Shown here: positions 25,045 to 64,000 of the stretch, piece by piece
Numbering within the stretch: position 1 is the first letter of the stretch
Layout of the letters: every line of letters begins with the position of its first letter
Assembly: GCF_027580225.2 (NCBI RefSeq)
Contig: NC_073358.2
Location: 49,190,001 to 49,254,000 of the forward strand
Source: Misgurnus anguillicaudatus
Lineage: Eukaryota; Chordata; Actinopteri; Cypriniformes; Cobitidae
Reading direction: 5' to 3'
DNA: 64,000 nucleotides
Position numbers and translations under genes: made by a program
Notes under the pieces: model-generated
What the model saw: only the letters and a program-made list of their open reading frames with translations
The model's database searches: none
What the model was told of the DNA's origin: nothing

Positions 25045-25393
25045 TTAAAGGTGCACTGTGTAGGTTTTAGCGGCATCTAATGGTGATATTGTGATCTGCA
25101 ACCAACGGCTCAGTCCACAGCTCACCCCTCCCTTTTGAAATGCATAGAGAAGCTACAGTAGACGCCATAGGACAAACACGTCATCGTCTGAGACAACGTA
25201 GTGACAAATGCGCTCTGTAGGGCTACTGTAAAGACATGACGTATGTAGATAAAAACGGCTCACTCCAAAGTAATAAAAACAACATAGTTCATTATGTAAG
25301 GTCTTTATACAACACTGATAATATAGTTATGTATATTATATTGCATTTCTGTCAAGAGATCCTCCTAAAGTTTTAAGCACTTTGCACCTTTAA
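25045..25393. repeat. TTAA-edged element (AAGGTGCACTGTGTAG family), copy 1
   Basis: TTAA at both edges. The left reads AAAGGTGCACTGTGTAGG and the right has GCACCTTTAA. Inside are CAACCAACGG, CTCAGTCCAC and AAATGCATAGAGAAGCTAC, shared with 47277-47545 and 52716-53104. Confidence 0.8.
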
Positions 25394-25559
25394 GGATTAA
25401 AATCATTAGTTATTGCAAATCATGCACATTTGCAATATTACGGTTAATTAAGGATATCTTGCAGCCCTGCTGTGCTTTGCTTGGTCGATCACAGAATCTT
25501 CTCGTCCAAGTAGGCAGTTCTTAGCTTGGGTACGTGACAGATTGGACCAGACTGTTATA

Positions 25560-28500
25560 CTATTGATTCTCTGAATAGTTCTCTATAAGAGAATATTCTC
25601 CGTATCTGTCCCAGTAATCCACAGCTCTCACTCTATAGTAACCGCTCACATCCAAACTATCTGTAAAGAAAGAAACCACACAACCATGTCAATATGAACA
25701 AGTGCTGGAAGTCTTCTGAATTAATTTGGCTGAATTCATACCTGGAGAGTAAGTAAAATGGGTAAAGATAGTGTCTCTACGATTGATCCTCTGGAAAATA
25801 CTCCTGTTGTTGGAAAACTCCACTTCGTACGTCTTGATACACCTGCAGAAGATGTTATATATTTAAAATCACTGAATGATGAGCTAGTGTTGCAGTGCTG
25901 TATTGAAATACAGGTTACTTACTTCGTACCGATGCAGTGATCTTTCCACAAAATCAGAACTTGGCCTTTGGTGACGGCGATGAAACGAACCCCATTGACC
26001 TGTGCACAAACAAACACCGTATTAAAGCAAAGCACATAAAGCAAAGCAAAAATGAGACATGCGTGTAATGATCACAGACCTGGTCGGGCTCTTGTTTCGA
26101 TTTGGCACATACGTGTACGAGCAGCACTGATGGGACAGCAAGACTCATCTTCAGCGTCAGAGATCCATCAGGTTGGACTGGAAGAGGTCCAGTCGTCTGT
26201 GGATCCTGTGACATTTTTAAAAGAAACATTATACATACTAACATTACTTATTAATCGTGTTTCTTTAAAATCTATACATGTATGTGTTGTGTGTTCATGC
26301 ATGTTGAACCTCTTGACTCCGCAGCTGTGCGAACTGTTGAATAGTTGGGTAGTCGGGGCGGCCCATGCTGTCCCACAGCTTAAATGGGTTTGTCACATTA
26401 TTGTCCATATAGTGCGTCACATACATCAGACCTACAAACACACAACGTGCATGAATGTATTTACAAGCACATCCTTAAGCAAAGGGAAACTGTGATGTTT
26501 TGTTTGAACACTGCTGTGAAAGAATAGCATGATATGACAAATATTTTTGTCAAATGTTCATTGTATTATTTAAAGTGAAATATATTTTTGTCCCAACAAC
26601 AGGATTATAGTGGTGTTTTTGAATATGTGGTACAAACAATACAAGTCATTGTGTCGCTCACGGGATGATAAACGAGATGAGTTAAGAGATGTGCGAGTCT
26701 GCGCCACAACCACAGATGTCACAACACGCCATAATTTTGTTAATCTGTGTTTATCTTAATTTTGTTTATTTGCCCAACATGATGAAACAGCAGCGCTGCA
26801 TCTGAAATCTCCTACTTCCATACTATATGGTAGGCTAGGCGATAAGTATGTCCTAATTGATAGTTTTCTGAAAAACAGTAGGCCAAAAAATCCCGGATGA
26901 CCTCCTACTTCTGGCAAGATTTTAAAGTGTGCATTCAATGGAAACTCAGGAGAGGAGTCACCCAAAGAAGAAGAAGGAGAGGCATCCTCATATTAAAAAA
27001 AATGTTAGAAAGCAAAATATAAATATATATAGGGGTGGCGGGGCAACAACTATGCGGGGTTAGTTGTAACACGGACTGTTTACATTGTTGCACAAGGTTG
27101 AGCGTTTTGCTGTATTTTTTTCAAGCTACCAAAAGATGATCTCCTACAAATTATTGAAAATGTATAATGTTTTTCCAGAGAGTTATTGATGAATGAGTGT
27201 TTTGGTGGCATGCAAGTAAATTATTTTCGGTTTCTAAGTTGGGTGTGTAAGATACCAAATCCAATGTTATGTCATATTAATCAGTGTCTTGTTAACTAAA
27301 ACAGCATCGTTTTGAAATATGTCTGCAGCTCTTAGCAACTTTTTTGGTGGGCTTGAAAATATTTTCACCCAGCGGGGTTAATTGTAACCCTGTGTTAACC
27401 CCTCAGCACTTATGATATGAAAACCCGCTAGCGTAATTCTTGCCGTTGTTTTAAATAGGCTACACACGAATGATTTGCTAGCTGGCAACAAAATAAATGT
27501 GCCTGTCTTATCAAAAACCGTGTCTCAAATTTATTTTTGTTTATATCTTTAATATCGATTGAATAAGGTCACGTCAAAGATTGAAATCATATGAAATGAA
27601 TGGCTAAAATCAGATGCTCATTATCTCAGAATTTGATTTTGAACGTGTAGTATGATTATTACAGACTGGGTCACATATAAAAAATGATGTTTTGTCATAA
27701 TTGTGCTGCTTTTTCTCACATATTTAGACATTTGTATCCATTTATAATTGAACTATTGTTAAAAAAGGGCTGGATGAATGAATACAGTGTGGATACCTGT
27801 CTATTATAGACACATATATAAACAATGTCCACTTTAAGTATATAGACAAAATAGTATTGAAATATTTGCCTGCAAACTTAATTTTTAGCAAGTGTTACAA
27901 CTTACCCCCAGCCTGTTACAATGAAGCCCACCTATTGGGTAAGTTGTAAGGTTTGCACTTCTGTCAAGTTTGATGTAGTTGTCCAAGAATGGGAAATAAT
28001 AGAAACAAACTTTACATGAAGAGTTTCGTTGCAAAACGAGATAACTCAGTTTTTTTAATTTTTCAGAAATCTCATTTTTTGGTTGTGCTTCCAATTAATT
28101 TCAATGCAACTGCAGTTGGTTTGTTTTGATTTAAACCTTCATAACTTAAAAAATACAGCTAAGTAGCACCATAAAACAAAATAAAAACATGATAACATAA
28201 TAATAAACATGTTTTGACAAAAATGTAAAAAAATGGATTTACCTCGTTTTGCAACGAAACTCTTCAAATGTTCATTTGTAGCAGAGATGTGTGTGTTGCT
28301 TGTGTAAAAATATAATTAATCAAACTCAAATATTTTTTGAATGATTGAGCCCAAACCAAAAAGCGTTAGGTTGTGGCCCGCTCTCCCCTACATAAGGAAA
28401 TATTTTAGCATCATCCAAGTTAACAGTTCACTAGTTATGACGACGTATGTCACGTGATGTATCAACATAGCGTGAATTTCATTCACACTACCCCATATTT

Positions 28501-31500
28501 ATACTATATATACACAGGTTATTGTGTGTTTACTTACTTGTGTATTTTGGGATTCCTGTGAGGCGCAGAGTAATGATGTCAGAGGTGGAGGTGGTCTGGT
28601 TGTCTCTGCTGTTATACAGCAGGATGGTGGTCTGCCAGCTGTCGGCGGTGTAAGGCACCTGAGGAAGATGAACGCTGGCCAACACACCCACTGAAGAATT
28701 CACTTCAGAGCTGTCAGTCATGACCTCGGCCTGCACCTGAGTCTCACCTGAGACACAAAAAAACATCACAATCTATCATCAGCACTTCTGTAGCTGAAAT
28801 CTCTCTAAGTCAAAACGATAAAACAAAATTTCGATTTATGCATTTGGCAGAAGCTTTTATCCAAAATCTGTTCGTTTATTCAAGTTATACATCAATATGT
28901 GTGTACACTAGATTCAAACCCATGGCCTTTGCGCTGCAACCACACTGCGTTACATGTTGAGCAATAGGAATGTTTAATATCATGTTTTTGTGGTAATTGA
29001 GATCATTCAGTACCATGAGATTGTATAACTTTCATAATAGGGATGCACGATATTGGCCGATAACTGCTTATTTTTTATATTATCGGTTATCGGTCTGATA
29101 GCAAAATTAGGCCGATAAATGAAAGCCGATAAATGATGGATTATTTTGTTATGGTAACACATTTATCACTGCTGTAATTTTAAATATATACTAAATAAAT
29201 CCATAAGCATCACAACAACAATGCAGTAGATATATCTCAAGGTTTACACATCACCTAACAGCGCCAACAGGCCCATGACAGTCAGGACTGGTTTTCGTAG
29301 TAACTGTACATGAGGCGGGTTCGTATTGTTGATCTGGAATCGGGCGGTCAGGGTGCGTTGGGTAAACTGGTACGGGTGATAACTGAGGAAAGCGTTGTCG
29401 TTGCTAAGCAGTGTGTAGTTGACCGTATTGTTGTAGTCAGCGATGAGCAGGTTCTGATGCTGCGAGATGACCTGAAGTGAAGAGATAGCAAAAGAAAGAA
29501 CAGGTATCACACCAAATCTATCACATATACAGTAAGTCACAAACAAAACACTTTTCACCTTAACCACCATGGCTGCATAAGTAACATCTGCTCTCCAGGT
29601 GAGCGCTTTATTCCAGCCAACCAGCGGATCTGCCTCATCATTGTAGATGGGCACGGAGCGTAACCGTGGAAACCGCTGCTGGATCTCTTGTACTGTGGTT
29701 ACTTCCTGTTGCAAGATGGGCAACGTGCTCCCCCCTCCCTGAAGAACGAAGCAATACATTAACAGGAAGTTATAGGCCAAGAGCCAGAAATAAATGTGGT
29801 TGAATTTTTTAAATTGGTACATAATCCGAAAGCTGAATAAATAAGCTTTCCATTGATGAAGTGATATATAAATAACCTAAAGGATTATTAGGAACACCAT
29901 ACTAATACTGTGTTTGACCTTCAGAACTGCCTTAATTCTACATGGCATTGATTCAACAAGGTGCTGAAAGCATTCTTTAGAAATGTTGGCCCATATTGAT
30001 AGGATAGCATCTTGCAGTTGATGGTGATTTGTGGGATGCACATCCAGGGCAGGAAGCTCCCGTTCAACCACATCCCAAAGATGCTCTATTGGGTTGAGAT
30101 CTGGTGACTGTGGGGGCCATTTTAGTACAGTGAACTCATTGTCATGTTTAAGAAACCAATATGAAATTATTCGAGTTTTGTGACATGGTGCATTATCCTG
30201 CTGGAAGTAGCCATCAGCAGATGGGTACATGGTGGTCCTAAAGGGACGGACATGGTCAGAAACAATGCTCAGGTAGGCCGTGGCATTTAAACGATGCCCA
30301 ATTGGCACTAAGGGGCTTAAAGTGTGCCAAGAAAACATCCCCCACACCATTACACCATCACCACCACAAGCCTGCACAGTGGTAACAAGGCATGATGGAT
30401 CCATGTTCTCATTCTGTTTACGCCCAATTCTGACTCTACCATCTGAATGTCTCAACAGAAATCGAGACTCATCAGACCAGCCAACATTTTTCCAGTCTTC
30501 AACTGTCCAATTTTGGTGAGCTTGTGCAAATTCTAGCCTCTTTTTCCTATTTGTAGTGGAGATGAGTGGTACCCGGTGGGGTCTTCTGCTGTTGTAGCCC
30601 ATCCGCCTCAAGGTTGTGCGTGTTGTGGCTTCACAAATGCTTTGCTGCATACCTCGGTTGTAACGAGTGGTTATTTCAGTCAAAGTTGCTCTAATATCAG
30701 CTTGAATCAGTCAGCCCATTCTCCTCTGACCTCTAGCATCCACAAGGCATTTTCGCCCACAGGACTGCCGCATACTGGATGTCTTTCCCTTTTCACACCA
30801 TTCTTTGTAAACCCTAGAAATGGTTGTGCGTGAAAATCCCAGTAACTGAGCAGATTGTAAAGTACTCAGACCGGCTCGTCTGGCACCAACAAGCATGCCA
30901 CACTCAAAATTGCTTAAATCACCTTTCTTTCCCATTCTGACAATCAGTTTGGAGTTCAGGAGATTGTCTTGACTAGGACCAAACCCCTAAATGCATTGAA
31001 GAAACTGCCATGTGATTGGTTGATAAGATAATTGCATTAATGAGAAATTGAACAGGTGTTCCTAATAATCCTTTAGGTAAGTGTGATAACACAAGATGTT
31101 TAGGAGCCGTTAGACATAACATGAGCACATTTTAACCTTTTTGTGCAGGGCGATGTAGTCTAGCCGCACACCGGTCTCTCCGGTAAAGAAGTTTGTGCCG
31201 TTGTAACAATGCTGTAGCATCTCCCAGCAGTATGGCGAATGAGGGGGAGAATGACAAGAATCTCCAGGACCACCAAACTTTAACAGTGGACTCGCTGCAC
31301 GGAGACCCTCGGAGCAGGCGTCATAGTAGTTTAGAAAGCCTTGAAGAGCAGAGCCAGAAAAAAAGCCTACATCAGAACCACAAAGTCTCCAGAGAATCTG
31401 GTTTCAGTCCATAAACATCAGGTTAAAACTTATTTTTTATCAAACCTCACCACAAAGGCGGATCATTTGTGTACAGGAAATACAAAACAAAAACAAGGCA

Positions 31501-34275
31501 ACCGCCAGCAACAGATTCTGCAATCTTATGTTCAATGAAAAATTGAACAAAGATAACCAAAAAAGTCTTATGTTACTATACAATATTCACACAAACTACA
31601 GTCTATTAGACACATTGTGCACTACCTTGGATTGACATAGAGATGTTGTCAAAGTTGTGGTTATTTGGCTCATTCCACGTCTCAAAGTTCCACTGAGAAA
31701 CAGAGCCGAGGCCGTACTTCACTACACAAATATAAAACATCAGTCAGAGCTTTCACAACTATGATGGTGACCACAGAACATTCAATCTTATACTTCAATA
31801 TATATCTTTTAGCAATCGAATAGACCAAATTCCTCCATTCAGTAACTTGTCTTTTGTCTTCAAAGTTGCTGAAGGTGTTAGAAACACTTCCCATCAGTTC
31901 AAACCCTTTCAAAAAAAGCGAAATTTCATTAACACGATATCAGATTATAATGCTACAAATAAAGTCTGTGTTTCCAACCTGGTTGAAGTCCATTCTGCCA
32001 GAGAAGATCAATCAATTGGTCTAAATGAGTAAAGTTGTAATGATATTCTCCCCTAGAAACTCTACATAAAAATCAGAGACAAAATCTTAGTGACCTATAG
32101 GAAATTATAAAGAGATAACAGTTATGCATTTTAAATCAGCAGAATTTTGAGCGATTCCAGCTTTATAGATGTGACATTTTCAGTCAAAAATTTAAATATA
32201 ATTCATCAGATGTTTTTATTCCCAATTCAATATTTGTTTTCAATAAAATATCAGACTTTGCATGTGTTTTCTGTTTTAGATAAGGATAATATGTGTTATG
32301 GATGTGACAATGAAGGACATGTCTATTTGTAAAAATGATGTAAATAAATAAAAATGCACAAACTAGAAGCAATAATTCCCAACAAATAGAGAAGGGACGG
32401 TGCTTAAAAAAATTTTTTGTGTGTGTGTGCATTTATGAAGAAAAACAGTATTATGGATGTGAAATTTATTTGTTATAGATGTGAAAATTCTGAAATCTGT
32501 GCTTATCTAACCAAAATAATAATAAAATTGTATTTAATCCACCAAATGTGACCCTGGACCACAAAATCAGTCAAAAGTAGCATGGGTGTATTTGTAGCAA
32601 TAGCCAACAAAACACTATGGGTCAAAATTATAGACTTTTATGCCAAAAATCATTGGGATATTATGTAAGGATCATGTTATATTAAGATATTTTGAAAAAT
32701 AATTTTTCCATTATTATTAGTAATATGTGTTGCTAAGGAATTCATTTGGACAACTTGGACAAATTTTGTTCGGGTCATTGACGTGACGTTAATTATTTTG
32801 TGTCCTTATGAATTAATTAAACTGAAAAGGGTTAAAATTTCAAAATAAATTGGCAGATTTCTTGCATACATTCTCTTTTTTGAGGACCAAGTCTAAATGT
32901 TCTGTTTTTTTCATTTTGAAACAAATATTTGGGGATAATTGCAAAAATGACATTGTGGTGTAACTGCTTTGTGTCAATTGGTGTATCCAGTATTTCTAAT
33001 GAAAATATACATTTATTAATATTTTTTAAAAATAAAATAATAATCATCTAGTTTAGTGTAATAACATGTTTTTTTACATTTTTTTTTACATAGTTTGCCA
33101 AATATTATTTAGAAAACAAGAGCTTTTTTTAGCATATGTCCGGCCAAATATTACAAAAAGTACATTTAGAAATAACTCCAATAAAATGTATATTTTTGTG
33201 TGCTATTTTAAAAAAATTTTTATAATTACACTTGCATGCCATCTAGGTGGATAAAATATTTAATAATATATTTAATAATATATAAATAAAATTTGTCGCA
33301 ATTGGTGGTTATACCATTTGAAATAATCAGGTCGTAACTTTCATAAAAAATGATGCAAATTTAATTTTTAATTACATAAAATCAACATAAATAGACTATG
33401 CACATTGTTATACACCTGATGCATGCTTTTAAAAACAGATTTTTGAATTCCTCATCTTGCTAAACCATTTTTGTTACTGACCTATCCTCAGATTCCAGAT
33501 TTTTAAAAAAATATCTTATCCTATACTAACAAACCATACATGAATGCAAAGCTTATTATTAATACTATTATTATATTGCCATCTGGAATATCAGTATTGT
33601 TTACACATATTTGCTTTTGTGTAGGTTAAATATTAAACATTTTAATGTTTAAATATTTTACATTGACCTCTGAGCCTCAATACCCCTAAAAATGTGATAT
33701 ACAGAAGAAATTATGAGAATAGTGAGGTAAGGATCTTACTCTGCTGACACCAGCTCCAGCATCCAATGTATCCGCACCTGTTGGATTCCTCTGTGTGGCA
33801 CAGAGCCGATGAGAGCCAGATTCATCTGCTGGTCTTTATTGAGATCATACAGGTGTGCATCAGTGTGAGGCTTTGGAGGACTGCAAGCAAGCAAAAAACA
33901 CACTTAAAACAGAAAATTTACCATGGTATTACCATGCATGTACAATGTTATCACCATGTTTTTGAATATATACTATGGTACTATATTAGTAATGTTAGCA
34001 CGTAAACAACATGATACATGACTACTGCACACTGTATTCAATACAGGTATACATAAATATACTATGGTAATATGATCTTATAACTTCACTGTATTGTACA
34101 CAGACATAAACATTAAATTATAATCCTACCAGAAGCCAGTGCTTCTCCAGAAGTGCTTCAGGTTTCGGAGTGGTTTGTCAGCCTTTACATTAACTTCCAC
34201 TGATGAACAGGAGAGCAAAGATTGTTTTATAAGCAGGACAGTTAGAAACACTGTCCACCTGAATAAACTCTGCAT
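25560..34275 (-). CDS. idua: Alpha-L-iduronidase (lysosomal), 14 exons, 633 aa
   Basis: Coding exons: 34130-34275, 33740-33880, 31979-32052, 31798-31905, 31626-31721, 31137-31339, 29559-29738, 29255-29471, 28538-28747, 26310-26431, 26080-26205, 25923-25999, 25742-25842, 25560-25660. The joined frame is 633 residues (human 653). It starts with a hydrophobic signal peptide ([15 protein letters not shown]), then HFWRSTGFC, a TIM-barrel of glycoside hydrolase family 39 with the acid/base Glu174 in WNEP and the nucleophile Glu291 in YNDEADP, then the beta-sandwich and C-terminal fibronectin-like part (FTYSP ... [11 protein letters not shown]). It removes terminal iduronic acid from dermatan and heparan sulphate. 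All borders are GT-AG except the exon 4 donor, where the frame requires the exon to end at 31798 but the intron begins TGAAGTATAAG; see findings. SLC26A1, nested in the mammalian gene, is not present here. A Tc1 element lies in intron 6. Confidence 0.95.
26432..28537. other. idua intron 9, filled by repeats
   Basis: No gene seen. It holds the DNA element at 27030-28391. The rest is AT-rich. Confidence 0.5.
27030..28391. mobile_element. Large non-autonomous DNA element with an internal 24-nt inverted repeat
   Basis: The left edge TAGGGGTGGCGGGGCAACAA and the right edge, read on the minus strand as GTAGGGGAGAGCGGGCCACA, are related inverted ends. Inside, TGAAGAGTTTCGTTGCAAAA (with ACGAG following) at 28017-28040 recurs as its exact complement at 28243-28266, 24 of 24 bases. 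Words about GTTAGTTGTAAC and GTTAATTGTAACCC recur in the left half. No transposase frame was found. Confidence 0.55.
28836..28970 (-). repeat. tRNA-derived SINE
   Basis: On the minus strand a tRNA-like head (TGCTCAACATGTAACGCAGT ... B-box-like GGTTTGAATCTA) is followed by the core ending in the complement of GCATTTGGCAGAAGCTTTTA. It lies in idua intron 8. Confidence 0.55.
29875..31078 (-). mobile_element. Tc1-like transposon in idua intron 6
   Basis: Inverted ends begin ACCTAAAGGATTATTAGGAA on both sides, at least 23 identical bases. A TA precedes the left end at 29873-29874. The right end adjoins A/TA, so the TA duplication is only partly preserved. The element is about 1.2 kb and encodes a single transposase on the minus strand, the same orientation as idua. 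Its right end is 58 bases from idua exon 6. At its left border host DNA (AGCTGAATAAATAAGCTTTC) belongs to another common fish repeat, so the target was itself repetitive. Confidence 0.92.
29877..30935 (-). pseudogene. Tc1-family transposase with one in-frame stop
   Basis: Frame from ATG at 30935 to the stop at 29877, 353 codons, the usual Tc1 length. N-terminal helix-turn-helix DNA-binding part ([30 protein letters not shown]), a [15 protein letters not shown] linker, then the DDE catalytic domain with D in WSDESRF, D in [10 protein letters not shown] and E in [16 protein letters not shown] at 30711-30713 interrupts the frame right after RRMG. Downstream sequence continues in the same frame, so this is one nonsense change and not a frameshift. 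The last residues read into the terminal inverted repeat. The catalytic triad is intact, which suggests recent loss. Confidence 0.9.
32560..33560. repeat. idua intron 2 repeats, including the copy of the rchy1-intron element
   Basis: 32560-32700 begins GTGACCCTGGACCACAAAAT, the start of a very common teleost repeat. 33480-33560 (GACCTATCCTCAGATTCCAG) looks like its other part, inverted. Between them, 32825-33480 is the copy of the element found in rchy1 intron 7. Confidence 0.65.
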
Positions 34276-34654
34276 GCTGCTGACGTCACTTGTAAACAAT
34301 CATTCACTCGACATGATTTAAAAATGAACAATTTACTAAATATATAACCTTAAATTCTCTAAACCTTTACTAAAGTATTATTTGCCGACTTCTGTACATA
34401 TATAATGTAACAACATCTGAAGAAATTATTCCAATGCGTTTGCTTTTAAAGTACAGTGACGCCATTGACCAGCGACTGGTTTTAGTGTCGCAGATGAATG
34501 TCGTCACCAGCGGACGCAAATTAAAAATTACAAATTAAAAATAAATATGTATGCTTTTATTAACAAATCAATAAAAATAGTTTTTGAATGATGATTTTAT
34601 TTTATTACGCTTCCATACGCTTTAAAATTTATTTTATATTATATATTTATTTTT

Positions 34655-34699
<45 letters not shown>

Positions 34700-34872
34700 T
34701 AAAACGTATCAAATACATATACGTTTTAGCTGTTATATATTTGTTCAGCAAACTTTTATGCCATATATTGATATGTAAATGATTTGGTCTTGTTTATTAA
34801 TTTATATGACTGGACATATAGAAAAAACTGAATACGCAATAACTAACTTTAAATCTTTAAATATAATAAATA
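34276..34872. other. Upstream region of idua
   Basis: No TATA box or other promoter motif stands out for the minus strand. A (TA)n microsatellite lies at 34659-34698. No gene seen. Confidence 0.4.
34659..34698. repeat. (TA)n microsatellite
   Basis: About 20 TA dinucleotides. Confidence 0.95.
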
Positions 34873-35221
34873 GTTACACTTTACAACAAGGTTGTATTTG
34901 TTAACATTAGTTAATAAATTTAATTCATGCATTAGCTAACATGAACCAACAATGAACAATACTTCTCCACCATTTATTAATCTTAGTTCATGTTAATTTC
35001 AGCATTTACTATTATTTGTTTAAAATCAAAAGTTGCATCTGTTAACACTAGTTAATGCACAATGAAGAACATGTATAACTGTATTGGCAATGGCATAAAC
35101 AAACATTAACTTATTATTATTAAGATAAATAAATGATAAAAACTATATTGCTTATTGTTACTTCATGTTTGCTAATGCATTTACTAATGTAAACAAACAC
35201 AACCTTATTGTAAAGGGTTAT
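34873..35221. repeat. Foldback DNA element
   Basis: The left TTACACTTTACAACAAGGTT and the right, complement of AACCTTATTGTAAAGGGTTA, form imperfect inverted ends. Arms include GTTAACATTAGTTAAT and TTAGCTAACATGAA. A related partial piece lies at 63870-63955. Typical of an abundant teleost MITE. Confidence 0.7.
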
Positions 35222-35692
35222 GAAATAAATTAACATATAATATATAATATTAATATATATATATATAACAACATACTACACCCAGTTATAAGCATGTCAG
35301 CATTGTTCAAATAAAAAAATCTGTTAAATAACATTTATAAATCTGTCATGCAATATTTCTATAATATTACATAAATGTAATTTATTTATATTGTGTATCT
35401 ACAAAAGTGAGATGTAAAACCGACTGGAAGGATAGGTCGAAATATATTATTTATTATATACTGGATGATACTGTTTACTCCTACCTGGTGAAATTAGTTA
35501 TTGATACATGTCTGTCAACAATATCTTTTTACATATAGACAAGCAGTCTTGTAATCACTATTTGCAGTGTCAATATGTTTTCAGATCCATATCACCTATG
35601 ACATTTTGCCCAAAAAAATTTACAAATATATAGACACTAAATAAATAAATGAACAAACAAAAGTTGTATGAGTGAGTCTCGTTCTGATGAGA

Positions 35693-35698
35693 TTTATT
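35693..35698 (-). terminator. Poly(A) signal of tnks
   Basis: TTTATT on the plus strand is AATAAA on the minus strand, about 325 bases past the tnks stop codon. This would give a short 3' untranslated region. The tract between (35935-36000) contains a GAGT/GAGC tandem repeat. Confidence 0.4.
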
Positions 35699-36020
35699 TA
35701 AAAGAAATTACCAGACTCCAAACAAAAAAAGTTCCATTAAAATACAACTCAAACAGCATAGTTAAACACAGTCAGTTTTACATGTTTGCTTTATACTACC
35801 TGTACATTAAACCTCACAATTGCAACTATTTTCAAATAACTTAAGTAACTTGTTTTTAAAAGTGCAAATTCATAATTCATACATGGGAATTCCATGGGTA
35901 AGACGTGGGTAAATGGTAAAGTTCACATTTCCTTTGTGCAACAACAGAGTGAGAAAGAGTGAGTGAGTGAGCGAGCAAGTGAGTGAGTGAGTGATCGAGT
36001 GTAGAAACACAGTGTGTTGA

Positions 36021-63111
<27,091 letters not shown>

Positions 63112-63250
63112 TTTCCCCCCGAAGATCCGTCTGTCAACAATAACAGCTGGAACTGCTGCACTTCCGCCTAGGGGGAGAAGACTTCCGGTTAGTATCTGAA
63201 TCGCTCCCTCCCTACATCACTACAGTGCACTTGAAGAAGTGATAAATAGT
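63112..63250 (-). promoter_or_regulatory. tnks: tnks 5' untranslated region and presumed TATA-less promoter
   Basis: GC-rich relative to the surroundings and continuous with the very GC-rich first exon. No TATA box. Resembles a CpG-type promoter. The start codon (63109-63111 complement) is preceded on the minus strand by GGGAAAATGG-type context. Confidence 0.45.
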
Positions 63251-64000
63251 GAGTGAAAAGTGAGTCGAAAGCATGATCTATTTAAATATATTGTACACTT
63301 GGTTGTACACTCCCATGATAAAATACTGGTGTTCTATTTTATTTAGGCCTACCTTTGCAAACTAGTAAACTTTAGTACATTATATTTTAAAAAGCACGTG
63401 TATCTTGCAATTTTACTGCAGGCTGCAATAGTAAATAGGCTACTATAGTATATACTAGGCTATAATGTAGTATTAGGTGTTTTCGACTTCATTCGGCGCA
63501 GCAAGAACCGACAGGCAGATGACGTCAAAGTACCGCGAAATTAGAAGAGTAGTCTAATTTCGACTCGCTCTCGCGGGACCTTGACGTCATGCGCCTGTCA
63601 GTTCTTGCGGCGCCTCATGAAGTTGTACACACCTATTTTGTCTTGTAGACATTGCTCCGGTGCATCAAGGGAATAAATGAGTGCACTTGACCATTTTCAC
63701 TATGGTTTAGGACACCACTACATACGGCCATTCCATGAAATATTGCACTGAGAGAATGAGGGGAGCAAATTCGAACAGCTTGTGATTCACATCTTCACAA
63801 TATATAAGACTATTTTTAGTTTGCATTGCAAGTCTAACTAATTTTAAGAGAGATTAATACAGTAAATGCTGTAAATATATTGCTAGTTTATGTTAGCTAA
63901 TGCATTAACTAATGTTAATAAGTTTAACCCTATTTCACAGAGTTACCTTGATAACCTTTGTTTATTTATTTATTTTAGTATAAAAGGTTCATGTTATAGC
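63251..64000. other. Upstream of tnks, no gene recognised
   Basis: 63475-63625 holds an inverted pair (TTCGGCGCAGCAAGAACCGA / CAGTTCTTGCGGCGCC; TGACGTCAAAGTACCGCGA / CGCGGGACCTTGACGTCA), probably a short palindromic MITE. 63870-63955 is a fragment of the element at 34873. Confidence 0.5.

Noticed and set aside
26052..26495. 147-codon plus-strand frame opposite idua exons 10-11
   Set aside because: Shadow of the idua exons on the other strand; no similarity to slc26a1 or any family I know.
31793..31794. Donor GTATAAG as the true end of idua exon 4
   Set aside because: It gives phase 2 while exon 5 needs phase 1; the join would stop early in exon 5.

Overview
The window is nuclear DNA from a ray-finned fish. 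The genes have many short introns, and the space between and inside them is packed with non-autonomous DNA transposons, foldback elements and tRNA-derived repeats of a teleost type. The repeat mix (TTAA-flanked foldbacks, many hAT-like miniatures, a Tc1 element) suggests a cypriniform, but that is inference. AT-rich introns and intergenic DNA contrast with the GC-rich first exon of the tankyrase gene.

Layout. 1-5140: intergenic with foldback elements. 5157-6950 (+): a small two-coding-exon gene for a secreted, Ser/Glu-rich protein that looks like an SCPP (secretory calcium-binding phosphoprotein). 6979-10463 (-): rchy1, a CHY/RING ubiquitin ligase, convergent with the SCPP-like gene. 12988-14640 (+): kcnv2, a silent Kv channel subunit with one 81-nt intron. 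16042-16152: an orphan TATA promoter with a first-exon-like donor. 16582-18968: one hAT-like element nested inside another. 22331-23613 (+): atp5me, a small ATP synthase subunit. 25560-34275 (-): idua, lysosomal alpha-L-iduronidase, 14 coding exons, carrying a Tc1 element in intron 6. 36021-63111 (-): tankyrase 1, 27 coding exons, complete from the N-terminus to the PARP catalytic domain. The genes do not form a pathway; they are an ordinary vertebrate neighbourhood.

Main observations. (1) At several exon-intron junctions in rchy1, idua and tnks the bases just inside the intron copy the first bases of the next exon, or the last bases of the previous one. Four canonical splice dinucleotides are lost this way. 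The pattern fits assembly correction with spliced RNA reads, or less likely cDNA-templated conversion; it should be resolved before any gene is called broken. (2) The SCPP-like gene sits beside rchy1, the position of ODAPH in mammals. (3) The kcnv2 intron keeps the reading frame open just before the pore filter, and a short upstream ORF stops on its start codon (ATGA). (4) Several hAT-like insertions have perfect 8-bp target duplications, including a clean nested pair. I found no new multi-gene system, no CRISPR array and no viral genes.
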